NCBI GenBank assembly: GCA_019312705.1
Contig: JAFDCW010000507.1
Location: 1 to 5,407 of the forward strand
Length of the DNA stretch: 5,407 nucleotides
Source: Deltaproteobacteria bacterium
GTDB lineage: Bacteria; Myxococcota; Polyangia; Polyangiales; B10-G4
Direction of reading: 5' to 3'
Shown here in pieces: positions 1-5,229 of this stretch; positions within the stretch are counted from its first letter, which is position 1; each line of letters starts with the position of its first letter. The notes under the pieces were generated by a model, which was not told where the DNA came from, did no database searches, and saw only the letters and a list, made by a program, of their open reading frames with translations. The position numbers and the translations under genes were made by a program.

Positions 1-537
1 TTCAAAGGGCCCCTCGACGAGGGCATCCGTGACGTCGTCATCAAGCAGGGCCACGAATTCACGACCTTCCACTACGAGCACTCACCCCTCGACGTGCACG
101 GCTGGGACGGCACGGTCTACCCCTGGGTCTTCCCCATCCTGAAGTTCCAGGCCCGGGCCGGCCTCGTCCACCTACCGCCGGACTGGCACGGCACCTTCGC
201 GACGCGGGACGCGCTCATCTGCTCCTTCGTCCCCCGAGTCGTCGACTTCCACGACGACGCCATCCCGTGTCCGTATCCGCACTCGTCGGTCGACTGCGAT
301 GAAATCCTCTTCTACGTCAGCGGCAACTTCACCAGCCGCTTGGGCGTGGGCCCGGGCTCCATCAGCTACCACCCGATGGGCATGCCCCACGGGCCGCACC
401 CCGGCGCCTACGAAGCGAGCATCGGGGTCAAGCGAACCGACGAGCTCGCCTTGATGCTCGACACGTTCAAGCCCTTGAAGGTCGCCTCGAAGGCGCTGTC
501 CATCGAAGACCCGGACTACATGGCTTCGTTCCTGTAG
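1..537 (+). CDS. hmgA: homogentisate 1,2-dioxygenase, C-terminal part (5' truncated by window edge)
   Basis: This is the last 178 residues of a cupin-fold, non-haem iron dioxygenase. The family cleaves the ring of homogentisate to maleylacetoacetate in cytoplasmic tyrosine/phenylalanine breakdown. Family blocks seen in the fragment are HGWDGTVYPWVFPI (33-46), ICSFVPR (73-79), PYPHSSVDCDE (91-101), GNFTSR (108-113) and PHGPHPG (129-135). By comparison with human HGD (His335, Glu341, His371), the likely iron ligands are His94, Glu101 and His130. The His-to-His spacing (36) equals the human one, while Glu lies one residue further from the first His. The frame is open from base 1, so the start is outside the window; the GTG at 94 is an internal Val inside a conserved block. 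The stop is TAG at 535-537. The next gene starts nine bases on, so co-transcription is likely. A divergent HGD-like paralogue with another ring-cleavage substrate is possible. Confidence 0.87.
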   Translation, partial: FKGPLDEGIRDVVIKQGHEFTTFHYEHSPLDVHGWDGTVYPWVFPILKFQARAGLVHLPPDWHGTFATRDALICSFVPRVVDFHDDAIPCPYPHSSVDCDEILFYVSGNFTSRLGVGPGSISYHPMGMPHGPHPGAYEASIGVKRTDELALMLDTFKPLKVASKALSIEDPDYMASFL

Positions 538-538
538 C

Positions 539-542
539 GGAG
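539..542 (+). promoter_or_regulatory. Shine-Dalgarno site for the large lipoprotein gene
   Basis: GGAG lies between the dioxygenase stop codon and the GTG at 547, with a short 4-base spacer. It supports GTG 547 as the start and implies translation from a message shared with the upstream gene. No promoter is visible in the 9-base gap. Confidence 0.5.
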
Positions 543-546
543 CACC

Positions 547-2460
547 GTGGCGCGCCTTCTACTCGTCTCTGTCTCTGCTTTCTTCGCTTGCGCCATCACG
601 TGCATCGGGTGCGGCGCGGGGCTTCCGGAGATCGTGCCGGTTGTCTCGTTCCCGACCGCCGACGACCTTCGCCCCGAAATCGCCCGCGGGGCCCGGGACG
701 ACGGCAGCGGTGACGCGGTCCCGGCCGTCACTGAGGTCGAGGCCTATGTGCTTCCGGGCCAAGTCTCCGGAGAACACCTCGGAGCGGTCCCCGCCTTTGG
801 TACGGGCAATGTGCCCGTAGATCACGGCGCCGTGGCCCAGGCCATCGAGGAGAGCGGTTCGGCACGAGTCGTCTCGACCGCCGGAATGGCCTGCGGCGCC
901 AACCGGCTCGCGGCCTTCGTCGCCGAGCACGGCGCTCAGCCCCCGCGCGATTTGCTCGACTTCATCCTCGGGCGCTGCGGCGTGACCTCGGTTGGGGCCG
1001 AGGTGCTGGTGCTGCAGGAGGAGCGAGAGGGAACGGGAACGGGAACGGGAACGGGAGCGGGAACGGAAACGGGAACGGGAACGGGAACGGGAACGGGAAC
1101 GGGAACGGGAACGGGAACGGGAACGGGAACGGGAGCGCCGGCAAGCACTACCGGCGCCACTGCCGGCGGCCTGCCGGCTCCGGCTCCGCACGCCTCCGGC
1201 GCGCTTCCGCCTCGGCCCGCCTCTCGTGGCGCCTTCTTGGGAGCGGGCTACCGCACCCTCCACGACCAGCTTCGCCGTCGCCTCGAGGGCCGGCCGGTTC
1301 CCTTCGAGGTGGAGATCGGCCAGGCCCACTTCGACGCGACCGGGCGGCGCTCGTTCGTCGTCGTCTACGCACCGCGTCGCGCGGCGGTGAGCGCCTCGGC
1401 CTTGCCCGACGGTCGTTTCCTCATCGCCGGACGCGTCGAAGGGGAGCGTGTGCGCGCCCTCGGTGCGTGGGTCAATCGTGGCGCCTACGGCGTGGCCCCC
1501 TGCGAGCCAGACCCCCACGTCGAGTTGCCTGACGTGCGCTTCACCTGCGAGATGAACCGCCACGACGCGGCGGCGCGCTTCGAGCTCGTCGTCGTGCCGC
1601 GGCAGCGCCTGCTCCCCCATCGCGTCGCCGCGATGCTCTTGCACCGCGACGACGAGGCGTCCCTCGTCTGGACGCCGCAGCCCGAGCTGCCGCCGTCGGC
1701 GACCGACGGACCCCTCGTCGACCAAATCGGCGCGGCCCTCGCGGCGGCCCGGGACGATGCCGGCAGTGATCCTGTGCCTTCGTCGGCCGAGGAGTCGGCG
1801 CGCCAAGCGCCCCTCTTCGAAGCGTGGCTCACAGCCCACCGCAATGGGGAACGCGACGGCGCCGACCGGGCCCTCCTCGGTCTTCTCGCGGGTTGGCGCG
1901 TCGATGGGCCGATCACCTCGGCCCGGCTCTTCGTCGGCGACGCGGCGGCGACCGATGCGCGCGCGTTCATCCGGCGGTCCCTCGCCGGGCCCACCGCCCG
2001 TCGCTTGCTGCTCGCGGACGAGGCGGACGCCTTCGCGGTGTCGGCGGCCGAAGGCCACGCGGCGATCACCGTCTTCCGCATGTGGCACGAGGAAGACTCT
2101 GATGCCTACCACCAGGGTTGGGCCGCCCACCTCGCTCTCGAGCGCACCCGCCACGGGCTCTCGCCGATGACCGAACTCGACGACGTCCTCGACCTTCAGC
2201 AAGAAGCCGACCGGGTAACCCGCGGTGAGCTGCACCCCCGGGAGGCCCTCGACAACGCGATGGCCCGGATCCGCGGACGCCTCGGTCGCACCGTCCGCGG
2301 CTGGTACGTCGAAGCCTACGACCCCCGCTGGGTAGCCCTCCCGGACGCGTTCCTCGACTCCGGCGCCACGGACGCCGCCCTCGGCGTGGCCTACGTCCGG
2401 CCCGAAGGCGCGGCCTGGGGGCAGTTGGTGTTCTTCGTCTGTGCTATCGCCGAGGAGTGA
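547..2460 (+). CDS. putative exported lipoprotein with Gly-Thr repeat linker; CAP-like C-terminal region
   Basis: A 637-residue protein starting at GTG, with a hydrophobic signal sequence (about 4-21) running into Cys22 (CIGC then GAG). The lipobox is atypical, so it could be a lipoprotein or a plainly secreted protein. Layout: a compact region to about 160 with Cys116 and Cys144; a Gly-Thr linker at 162-197 from a hexanucleotide array; an Ala/Pro-rich stretch to about 230; a beta-rich segment of about 240-370 with Cys319 and Cys334; and an alpha/beta region of about 385-637. The last region has LAGWRVDGPI and a 'SLAGP.ARRLLL' stretch, recalling the 'SP.HR..LL' part of CAP/SCP domains, and ends in a hydrophobic strand around AAWGQLV. 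From memory, large myxobacterial lipoproteins share this plan, but the CAP assignment is tentative and no classical CAP His/Glu site is evident. The Cys pairs may form disulfides. It probably shares a transcript with the dioxygenase gene. A 653-codon antisense frame (559-2520) is a GC shadow; the relic at 3017-3091 conserves the end of this protein in this reading frame. Confidence 0.8.
   Translation: MARLLLVSVSAFFACAITCIGCGAGLPEIVPVVSFPTADDLRPEIARGARDDGSGDAVPAVTEVEAYVLPGQVSGEHLGAVPAFGTGNVPVDHGAVAQAIEESGSARVVSTAGMACGANRLAAFVAEHGAQPPRDLLDFILGRCGVTSVGAEVLVLQEEREGTGTGTGTGAGTETGTGTGTGTGTGTGTGTGTGTGAPASTTGATAGGLPAPAPHASGALPPRPASRGAFLGAGYRTLHDQLRRRLEGRPVPFEVEIGQAHFDATGRRSFVVVYAPRRAAVSASALPDGRFLIAGRVEGERVRALGAWVNRGAYGVAPCEPDPHVELPDVRFTCEMNRHDAAARFELVVVPRQRLLPHRVAAMLLHRDDEASLVWTPQPELPPSATDGPLVDQIGAALAAARDDAGSDPVPSSAEESARQAPLFEAWLTAHRNGERDGADRALLGLLAGWRVDGPITSARLFVGDAAATDARAFIRRSLAGPTARRLLLADEADAFAVSAAEGHAAITVFRMWHEEDSDAYHQGWAAHLALERTRHGLSPMTELDDVLDLQQEADRVTRGELHPREALDNAMARIRGRLGRTVRGWYVEAYDPRWVALPDAFLDSGATDAALGVAYVRPEGAAWGQLVFFVCAIAEE
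1029..1136 (+). repeat. GGGAAC hexanucleotide array, 18 units, inside coding sequence
   Basis: Eighteen tandem 6-base units fill 108 bases. Fifteen are GGGAAC, two are GGGAGC (units 5 and 18) and one is GGAAAC (unit 7). The ten units 8-17 are perfect. In the reading frame the array codes for alternating Gly-Thr (residues 162-197), interrupted by Ala and Glu at the variant units. A 6-base unit adds or removes exactly two codons, so slippage changes linker length without frameshift. Every frame on both strands stays open through it, which creates shadow frames with Glu-Arg, Pro-Val, Ser-Arg and Pro-Phe repeats. Confidence 0.97.
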
Positions 2461-2467
2461 GCTTCGA

Positions 2468-2487
2468 TGGTGGCGGCGTGGCCACCA
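2468..2487 (+). terminator. stem-loop just after the large lipoprotein gene, possible terminator
   Basis: TGGTGGC pairs perfectly with GCCACCA (7 bp, 6-base loop), starting 7 bases after the stop codon. There is no T-run after the stem, so it is not a classical intrinsic terminator. It could act as a weak or factor-assisted terminator or a 3' stabilising hairpin, or be chance in GC-rich DNA. Confidence 0.3.
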
Positions 2488-2605
2488 AGAACGAGTGGGC
2501 GGGACGCGCGATGGCGACAAGGATTCGGCGCGGGCATTCCGTGAGCGGTCGTCGATGGACGCAAGGGCGCGGCCCTCGCTGTGGAGGGTCTTTCTGTTGC
2601 TGCTG

Positions 2606-2719
2606 GCGAACGGGAGCGGGAACGGCGACGGGAACGGGAACGGCGACGGGAACGGGAACGGGAACGGCGACGGGAGCGGGAGCGGGAGCGGGAACGGGAG
2701 CGGGAACGGGAGCGGGAAC
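2606..2719 (+). repeat. second GGGAAC-type hexanucleotide array, intergenic, degenerate
   Basis: From 2612 there are 18 units of 6 bases: nine GGGAAC, six GGGAGC and three GGCGAC (units 3, 6 and 10). A degenerate leading unit, GCGAAC, starts at 2606. The orientation matches the array inside the lipoprotein gene about 1.5 kb to the left. It is more mixed than that array, as expected for an older tract or one not held by coding constraint. It lies between two converging genes, ending 29 bases before the stop codon of the small minus-strand gene. Frames through it give only low-complexity peptides, and I support no gene here. Confidence 0.93.
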
Positions 2720-2748
2720 GGTCCGCGCGGACGAGGGACTGCTGGAGG

Positions 2749-2970
2749 CTAAGCATCGCCCTTGGGCCATGGCACCCGGGGCCCGTCCGCATCACCGTGC
2801 TCGGCGCCGGGCCGCGTCTGAAACCAAGCCACGACGGCGTGCTCGATCCTCTCGGCACACCAATCCGGATGCTCTCGTTTCATCTTCGTCGCGTAGAGTT
2901 CGGCGCCGAGGTCTGCGAGCTCGAGCGCAAGCTCGAGACGTTTGGCAGAAGGATGTACAGCGTCGGCCAC
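2749..2970 (-). CDS. small protein resembling MenA1 (Rv0078B)-type antitoxins; apparently orphan
   Basis: A 73-residue acidic, mostly helical protein. It looks genuine because the composition is balanced and it carries a pattern I recall from small actinobacterial and myxobacterial proteins: 'LELALELADLG' (12-22), then 'MKREHPD' followed by a helix ending in AW, then RPGAEHGDADG. The closest named relative I can suggest is MenA1 (Rv0078B), which neutralises the nucleotidyltransferase toxin MenT1; this is from memory and is not an alignment. In such pairs the toxin gene is adjacent, usually just downstream. Here the downstream side (2748-2461) holds a hexanucleotide array and no nucleotidyltransferase frame, so any toxin is missing. 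The start is GTG at 2970. An in-frame TGA lies at 2995-2997 and no ATG or clear Shine-Dalgarno site lies between, so the message may be leaderless. No membrane segment or signal is seen. A small gene unrelated to toxin-antitoxin pairs remains possible. Confidence 0.6.
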   Translation of the reverse strand: MADAVHPSAKRLELALELADLGAELYATKMKREHPDWCAERIEHAVVAWFQTRPGAEHGDADGPRVPWPKGDA

Positions 2971-2977
2971 GTACGCG

Positions 2978-2983
2978 ATCGTA
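2978..2983 (-). promoter_or_regulatory. possible -10 element for the small gene
   Basis: TACGAT on the minus strand ends 7 bases before the GTG start. That spacing would put the transcription start at or next to the start codon, fitting a leaderless message and the lack of a Shine-Dalgarno site. No good -35 match is seen 16-18 bases upstream, so this is weak. Confidence 0.25.
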
Positions 2984-3016
2984 GCATTCCGAGATCAGAA
3001 AGGGACGCTCGAATGT

Positions 3017-3091
3017 TCCGATTCCGAGCTCGTTCTCGGCGTGGCCTGGGGGCAGCTGGTGTCTTCTTCCGGCGCCATCGCACGGGAGTGA
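3017..3091 (+). pseudogene. relic of the 3' end of the large lipoprotein gene
   Basis: In one frame, ending at TGA 3089-3091, this reads '..SDSELVLGVAWGQLV..' then four changed residues and AIARE. The intact gene ends '..LGVA' + 8 residues + 'AWGQLV', four residues and AIAEE, with the stop the same distance after the Trp. From the Trp codon through the stop both copies are 45 bases, and 32 match. The 12 bases before the Trp codon (3035-3046) exactly match 2380-2391, so the relic lacks 24 bases (2392-2415) that are flanked by near-identical GTGGCC/GCGGCC. There is no start codon or upstream body for a working gene. It lies immediately upstream of, and antiparallel to, the small minus-strand gene. 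A chance match is unlikely given the shared frame, stop and order. Confidence 0.6.
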
Positions 3092-3112
3092 GTAGGTTTG
3101 TCGGCCGCCGGT

Positions 3113-3802
3113 CTAGCTGCCGTCGCCGGCGTCAGCGGCGCCCGCGTCGCCTGCGCTCGCATCGTCCGGGGCGGCGTCGCCCGCGCCCCCATCGCCGGCA
3201 TCGGGCACCGCGCCGTCTGCTGGGCCGCCGTCTAGGCTGGCGTCACCATCGTTTGGTCCCGCGTCGCCGCCGGGCAGTGGCGTGTCCGGGTCCCATTCGA
3301 CCGTGAGCCCGGTGACCGCGGTTTCCGCCACCAAACCCCCGGTGCGGTTCTCGACGACTCGGGCGCGGATCGTCACCGGCTGGGAGAACGCGACCTCCGG
3401 GTCGATGACAACCAAGGAGAGGCCCGAGAGCTGGGTGTAGTCGGCATCGGGGGGGAGGGTGTCGGAGAAGGTGAGGCGGACCTGAAAGGGGATGGAGAGC
3501 ATCTCCCCGTCCGACTCGCCCTCGAGGCGAAGCTGAATCAACGCCGGCGACGTGACGAGGTTCCATGCGCGCAGGCCCACCCACACGTGCTGTCCGCCCT
3601 GGGACCCCCGCACGAGCAGGGCCGTGTCGCCGTCGGCCACAGGCGTGTATTCGCCGATGGGGCCCGTGCCGATCTCGATGTGCGGACCTCCGCCGTCGGG
3701 CATCGGGGTGTCATCGCCGCAGCCGGATGCCAGCAGGAGCGCGAATAGCGCTGCACTGATGAAGAGCAGCCCGAAGTTCGAGGGAGCGTGTCGTGTCATC
3801 AT
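3113..3802 (-). CDS. small lipoprotein with acidic Asp/Gly/Ala-rich C-terminal tail
   Basis: A 229-residue protein of unrecognised function. Residues 1-27 are a lipoprotein signal (basic start, hydrophobic core, LASGC with Cys28 as the lipid anchor); the Gly-Asp-Asp after the Cys fits outer-membrane sorting by E. coli rules. Residues of about 40-170 look like a single beta-sandwich domain: alternating hydrophobic strands, a 'GSQGGQHVWVGLRAW' stretch (66-80) of a kind I recall in myxobacterial lipoproteins, and a strand pair near VTIRARVV. Residues 176-229 are low-complexity, with 13 Asp and no Lys or Arg, as expected of a flexible acidic surface tail. It has no Cys other than the anchor, so it is not itself a thiol substrate of the upstream reductase. 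Two ATG codons in tandem (3802, 3799) are possible starts. The upstream gene's TGA ends 6 bases before, so translation is probably coupled. No clear terminator follows the stop. Confidence 0.85.
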   Translation of the reverse strand: MMTRHAPSNFGLLFISAALFALLLASGCGDDTPMPDGGGPHIEIGTGPIGEYTPVADGDTALLVRGSQGGQHVWVGLRAWNLVTSPALIQLRLEGESDGEMLSIPFQVRLTFSDTLPPDADYTQLSGLSLVVIDPEVAFSQPVTIRARVVENRTGGLVAETAVTGLTVEWDPDTPLPGGDAGPNDGDASLDGGPADGAVPDAGDGGAGDAAPDDASAGDAGAADAGDGS

Positions 3803-3808
3803 GTGCCG

Positions 3809-5146
3809 TCAGTCCACCGACGCCATGACCTGCAAGAACTCTTCCGGCTCCATGAAGGCGGTCACCCGGTCCACTTCGTCGCCTGCGCTGTTGTGTAGGA
3901 CAACCAGCGGAAGGCCCCGCTGCTGGTAGCTATCGAGGACGGCGCGCTTCTCCGCGGTGTCCTGGTCCGGCGAGAGGTCGATGTGCACTGAGACGAAGCG
4001 CTGGTCTCGGGCTGCGGCGACGACCCGGGGGTCGCTGAAGGTGTGGCGGTCGAGCTCGCCGCAGGCCCCGCACCAGCTCGCGCCGAAGTCGACGAGCAGC
4101 GGCCGCTCTTCTTCCTGGGCCAGCTCCCGGGCGGCGGCGTAGTCCTCCATCCAGTCGATCTTGGCGCCCGGGGGCAGGGCCTCGAGCCAGAAGATTACGG
4201 CGACGGTGCCGATGACCGCTGCGGCTACGCCCACGGTCTTGCGCACCCGGGTGACCGTGCCCGGGTCGTGGTAGCTGAGGTGAATCGCGCCGATGGCGAT
4301 GCCGAAGACAAGGAGCGCGAGGCCGCCACCGACGAGCCAGGTCTCCCGCGTCGGGGGCCGCTCGAAGGGCATCAGGTCGCGCAGGTAATAGAGAGCCATC
4401 ACCAGCATGACCGTGCCGAACATGCTCTTGATCCACTCGAGCCACCGGCCGCTCTTCGGCAGCGACACGGCGAAAGTGCCGACGACCCAGAAGAGCACGC
4501 CGAGGCCCATCGAGTAGGTGAAGAGCGCAACGCCGCCGAAACCCGGCGAGCCGGTGGTGCCGATCCAGGTCAGCAGGAACGCGAGGACCGGGCCGGTGCA
4601 CGGGGCGGCGATCAGCCCCGAGACGAAGCCCAGGGCGAAGGCGCCCTTGTATCCAATGCCGCCGACCTGGGCGAGGCGGTTCTGCAGCGCCGGGGGCAGG
4701 TTCATCTCGAAGGCGCCGAACATCGACAGGGCGAGGGCAGTAAAGAGGAGAGCGAGGCCGCTCAGGACCCAGGGGTTCGCCAGGAGCGAGCCGAAGACAC
4801 CTCCGGTCATGGCTACGGTGACCCCGAGGGGCGTGAAGAGGGCGGCGATGCCGAGCACAAAGGACGTCGACAGGAGCGCCGACTGGATCCGCGACTCGGC
4901 CTGGCGGGCGCCGAAGACGCTGACGGTGATGGCGATCATCGGGTAGACGCAGGGCGTCAGGGACGTCGCGAGGCCGGCGAGGAAGACGAAACCGAGGGCC
5001 ACGCCCCAGGAGCCCGACTCGAGGGCCTCCCGGAACGGCCGTTCGAGGTCGGTCAGCCAGTCTGCGTGGGCCGTTTCGGTCAGCCCGAAGACCACCACCG
5101 CCGCGACGGCGAGGGTCATTGCCGAGGCTGTCATCCACCTACGCAT
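3809..5146 (-). CDS. DsbD-type thiol:disulfide interchange protein (CcdA membrane core + thioredoxin domain)
   Basis: A 445-residue inner-membrane protein. The family passes electrons from cytoplasmic thioredoxin through a membrane Cys pair to a periplasmic thioredoxin-like domain, keeping exported thiols or cytochrome c apoproteins reduced. Residues 1-28 are a signal peptide (MRRW start, AHA before Asp29). The core of about 47-321 shows roughly eight membrane segments with the two expected Cys motifs, TPCVYP (Cys66) and APCTGP (Cys183). The C-terminal thioredoxin domain (about 332-445) has SWCGAC (Cys359, Cys362) and TFSDPRV, close to the DsbD gamma domain. The N-terminal alpha domain of E. 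coli DsbD is absent: only about 18 residues separate the signal from the first core helix. I start at ATG 5146 because GGAGGA lies 5 bases upstream and the signal peptide begins cleanly there; the in-frame ATG at 5185 adds 13 polar residues and lacks a Shine-Dalgarno site. The lipoprotein gene follows after 6 bases as a likely operon partner. Confidence 0.92.
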   Translation of the reverse strand: MRRWMTASAMTLAVAAVVVFGLTETAHADWLTDLERPFREALESGSWGVALGFVFLAGLATSLTPCVYPMIAITVSVFGARQAESRIQSALLSTSFVLGIAALFTPLGVTVAMTGGVFGSLLANPWVLSGLALLFTALALSMFGAFEMNLPPALQNRLAQVGGIGYKGAFALGFVSGLIAAPCTGPVLAFLLTWIGTTGSPGFGGVALFTYSMGLGVLFWVVGTFAVSLPKSGRWLEWIKSMFGTVMLVMALYYLRDLMPFERPPTRETWLVGGGLALLVFGIAIGAIHLSYHDPGTVTRVRKTVGVAAAVIGTVAVIFWLEALPPGAKIDWMEDYAAARELAQEEERPLLVDFGASWCGACGELDRHTFSDPRVVAAARDQRFVSVHIDLSPDQDTAEKRAVLDSYQQRGLPLVVLHNSAGDEVDRVTAFMEPEEFLQVMASVD

Positions 5147-5151
5147 CCGGA

Positions 5152-5157
5152 TCCTCC
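5152..5157 (-). promoter_or_regulatory. Shine-Dalgarno site that decides the DsbD-like start
   Basis: GGAGGA on the minus strand sits 5 bases before ATG 5146. It lies inside the 13-codon extension that would exist if ATG 5185 were used. This strong match favours the shorter protein. Confidence 0.75.
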
Positions 5158-5223
5158 ACCACACTGCCAATTCGTCGTTGTTCATACGGCGAAGGCGGCC
5201 CTTCGGCCAGGTGCGGGAGCAGT

Positions 5224-5229
5224 ATCATA
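5224..5229 (-). promoter_or_regulatory. possible -10 element for the DsbD-like/lipoprotein operon
   Basis: TATGAT on the minus strand, a one-base variant of TATAAT, lies 77 bases upstream of ATG 5146. It stands out in an otherwise G/C-rich stretch. The -35 region about 17 bases upstream does not match TTGACA, so the promoter is only a candidate, or needs an activator or another sigma factor. Confidence 0.3.

Noticed and set aside
992..1390. A frame with a long Glu-Arg repeat resembling a charged single-helix protein
   Set aside because: It comes only from reading the GGGAAC array in another frame. There is no ribosome site, and the flanks are Arg/Pro/Ser-rich shadow sequence.
559..2520. A 653-codon open frame antisense to the large lipoprotein gene
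   Set aside because: It has Arg/Gly-rich composition, no domain pattern, and Arg-Ser repeats from the hexamer array. The plus-strand frame has a signal sequence, a ribosome site and a conserved end seen again in the relic, so this is a GC shadow.
1029..2719. The two repeat arrays as a CRISPR array
   Set aside because: The units are 6 bases and contiguous, without spacers, and no cas gene is present.
2391..2858. A minus-strand frame with Arg-Ser repeats, like an SR-type protein
   Set aside because: It is a shadow of the array, overlaps the end of the lipoprotein gene and the small gene, and has no independent coding evidence.
2457..2984. Plus-strand frames across the second array (Gly-Thr/Gly-Ala or Arg-Glu repeats) as a possible short repeat protein
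   Set aside because: The flanking sequence is Arg-rich and not protein-like, no signal peptide is seen, and the minus-strand gene at 2749-2970 explains the coding signal better.
3930..5138. A 402-codon minus-strand frame inside the DsbD-like gene
   Set aside because: It is Arg/Pro/Gly-rich in an offset frame, while the overlapping frame has clear CcdA and thioredoxin motifs.
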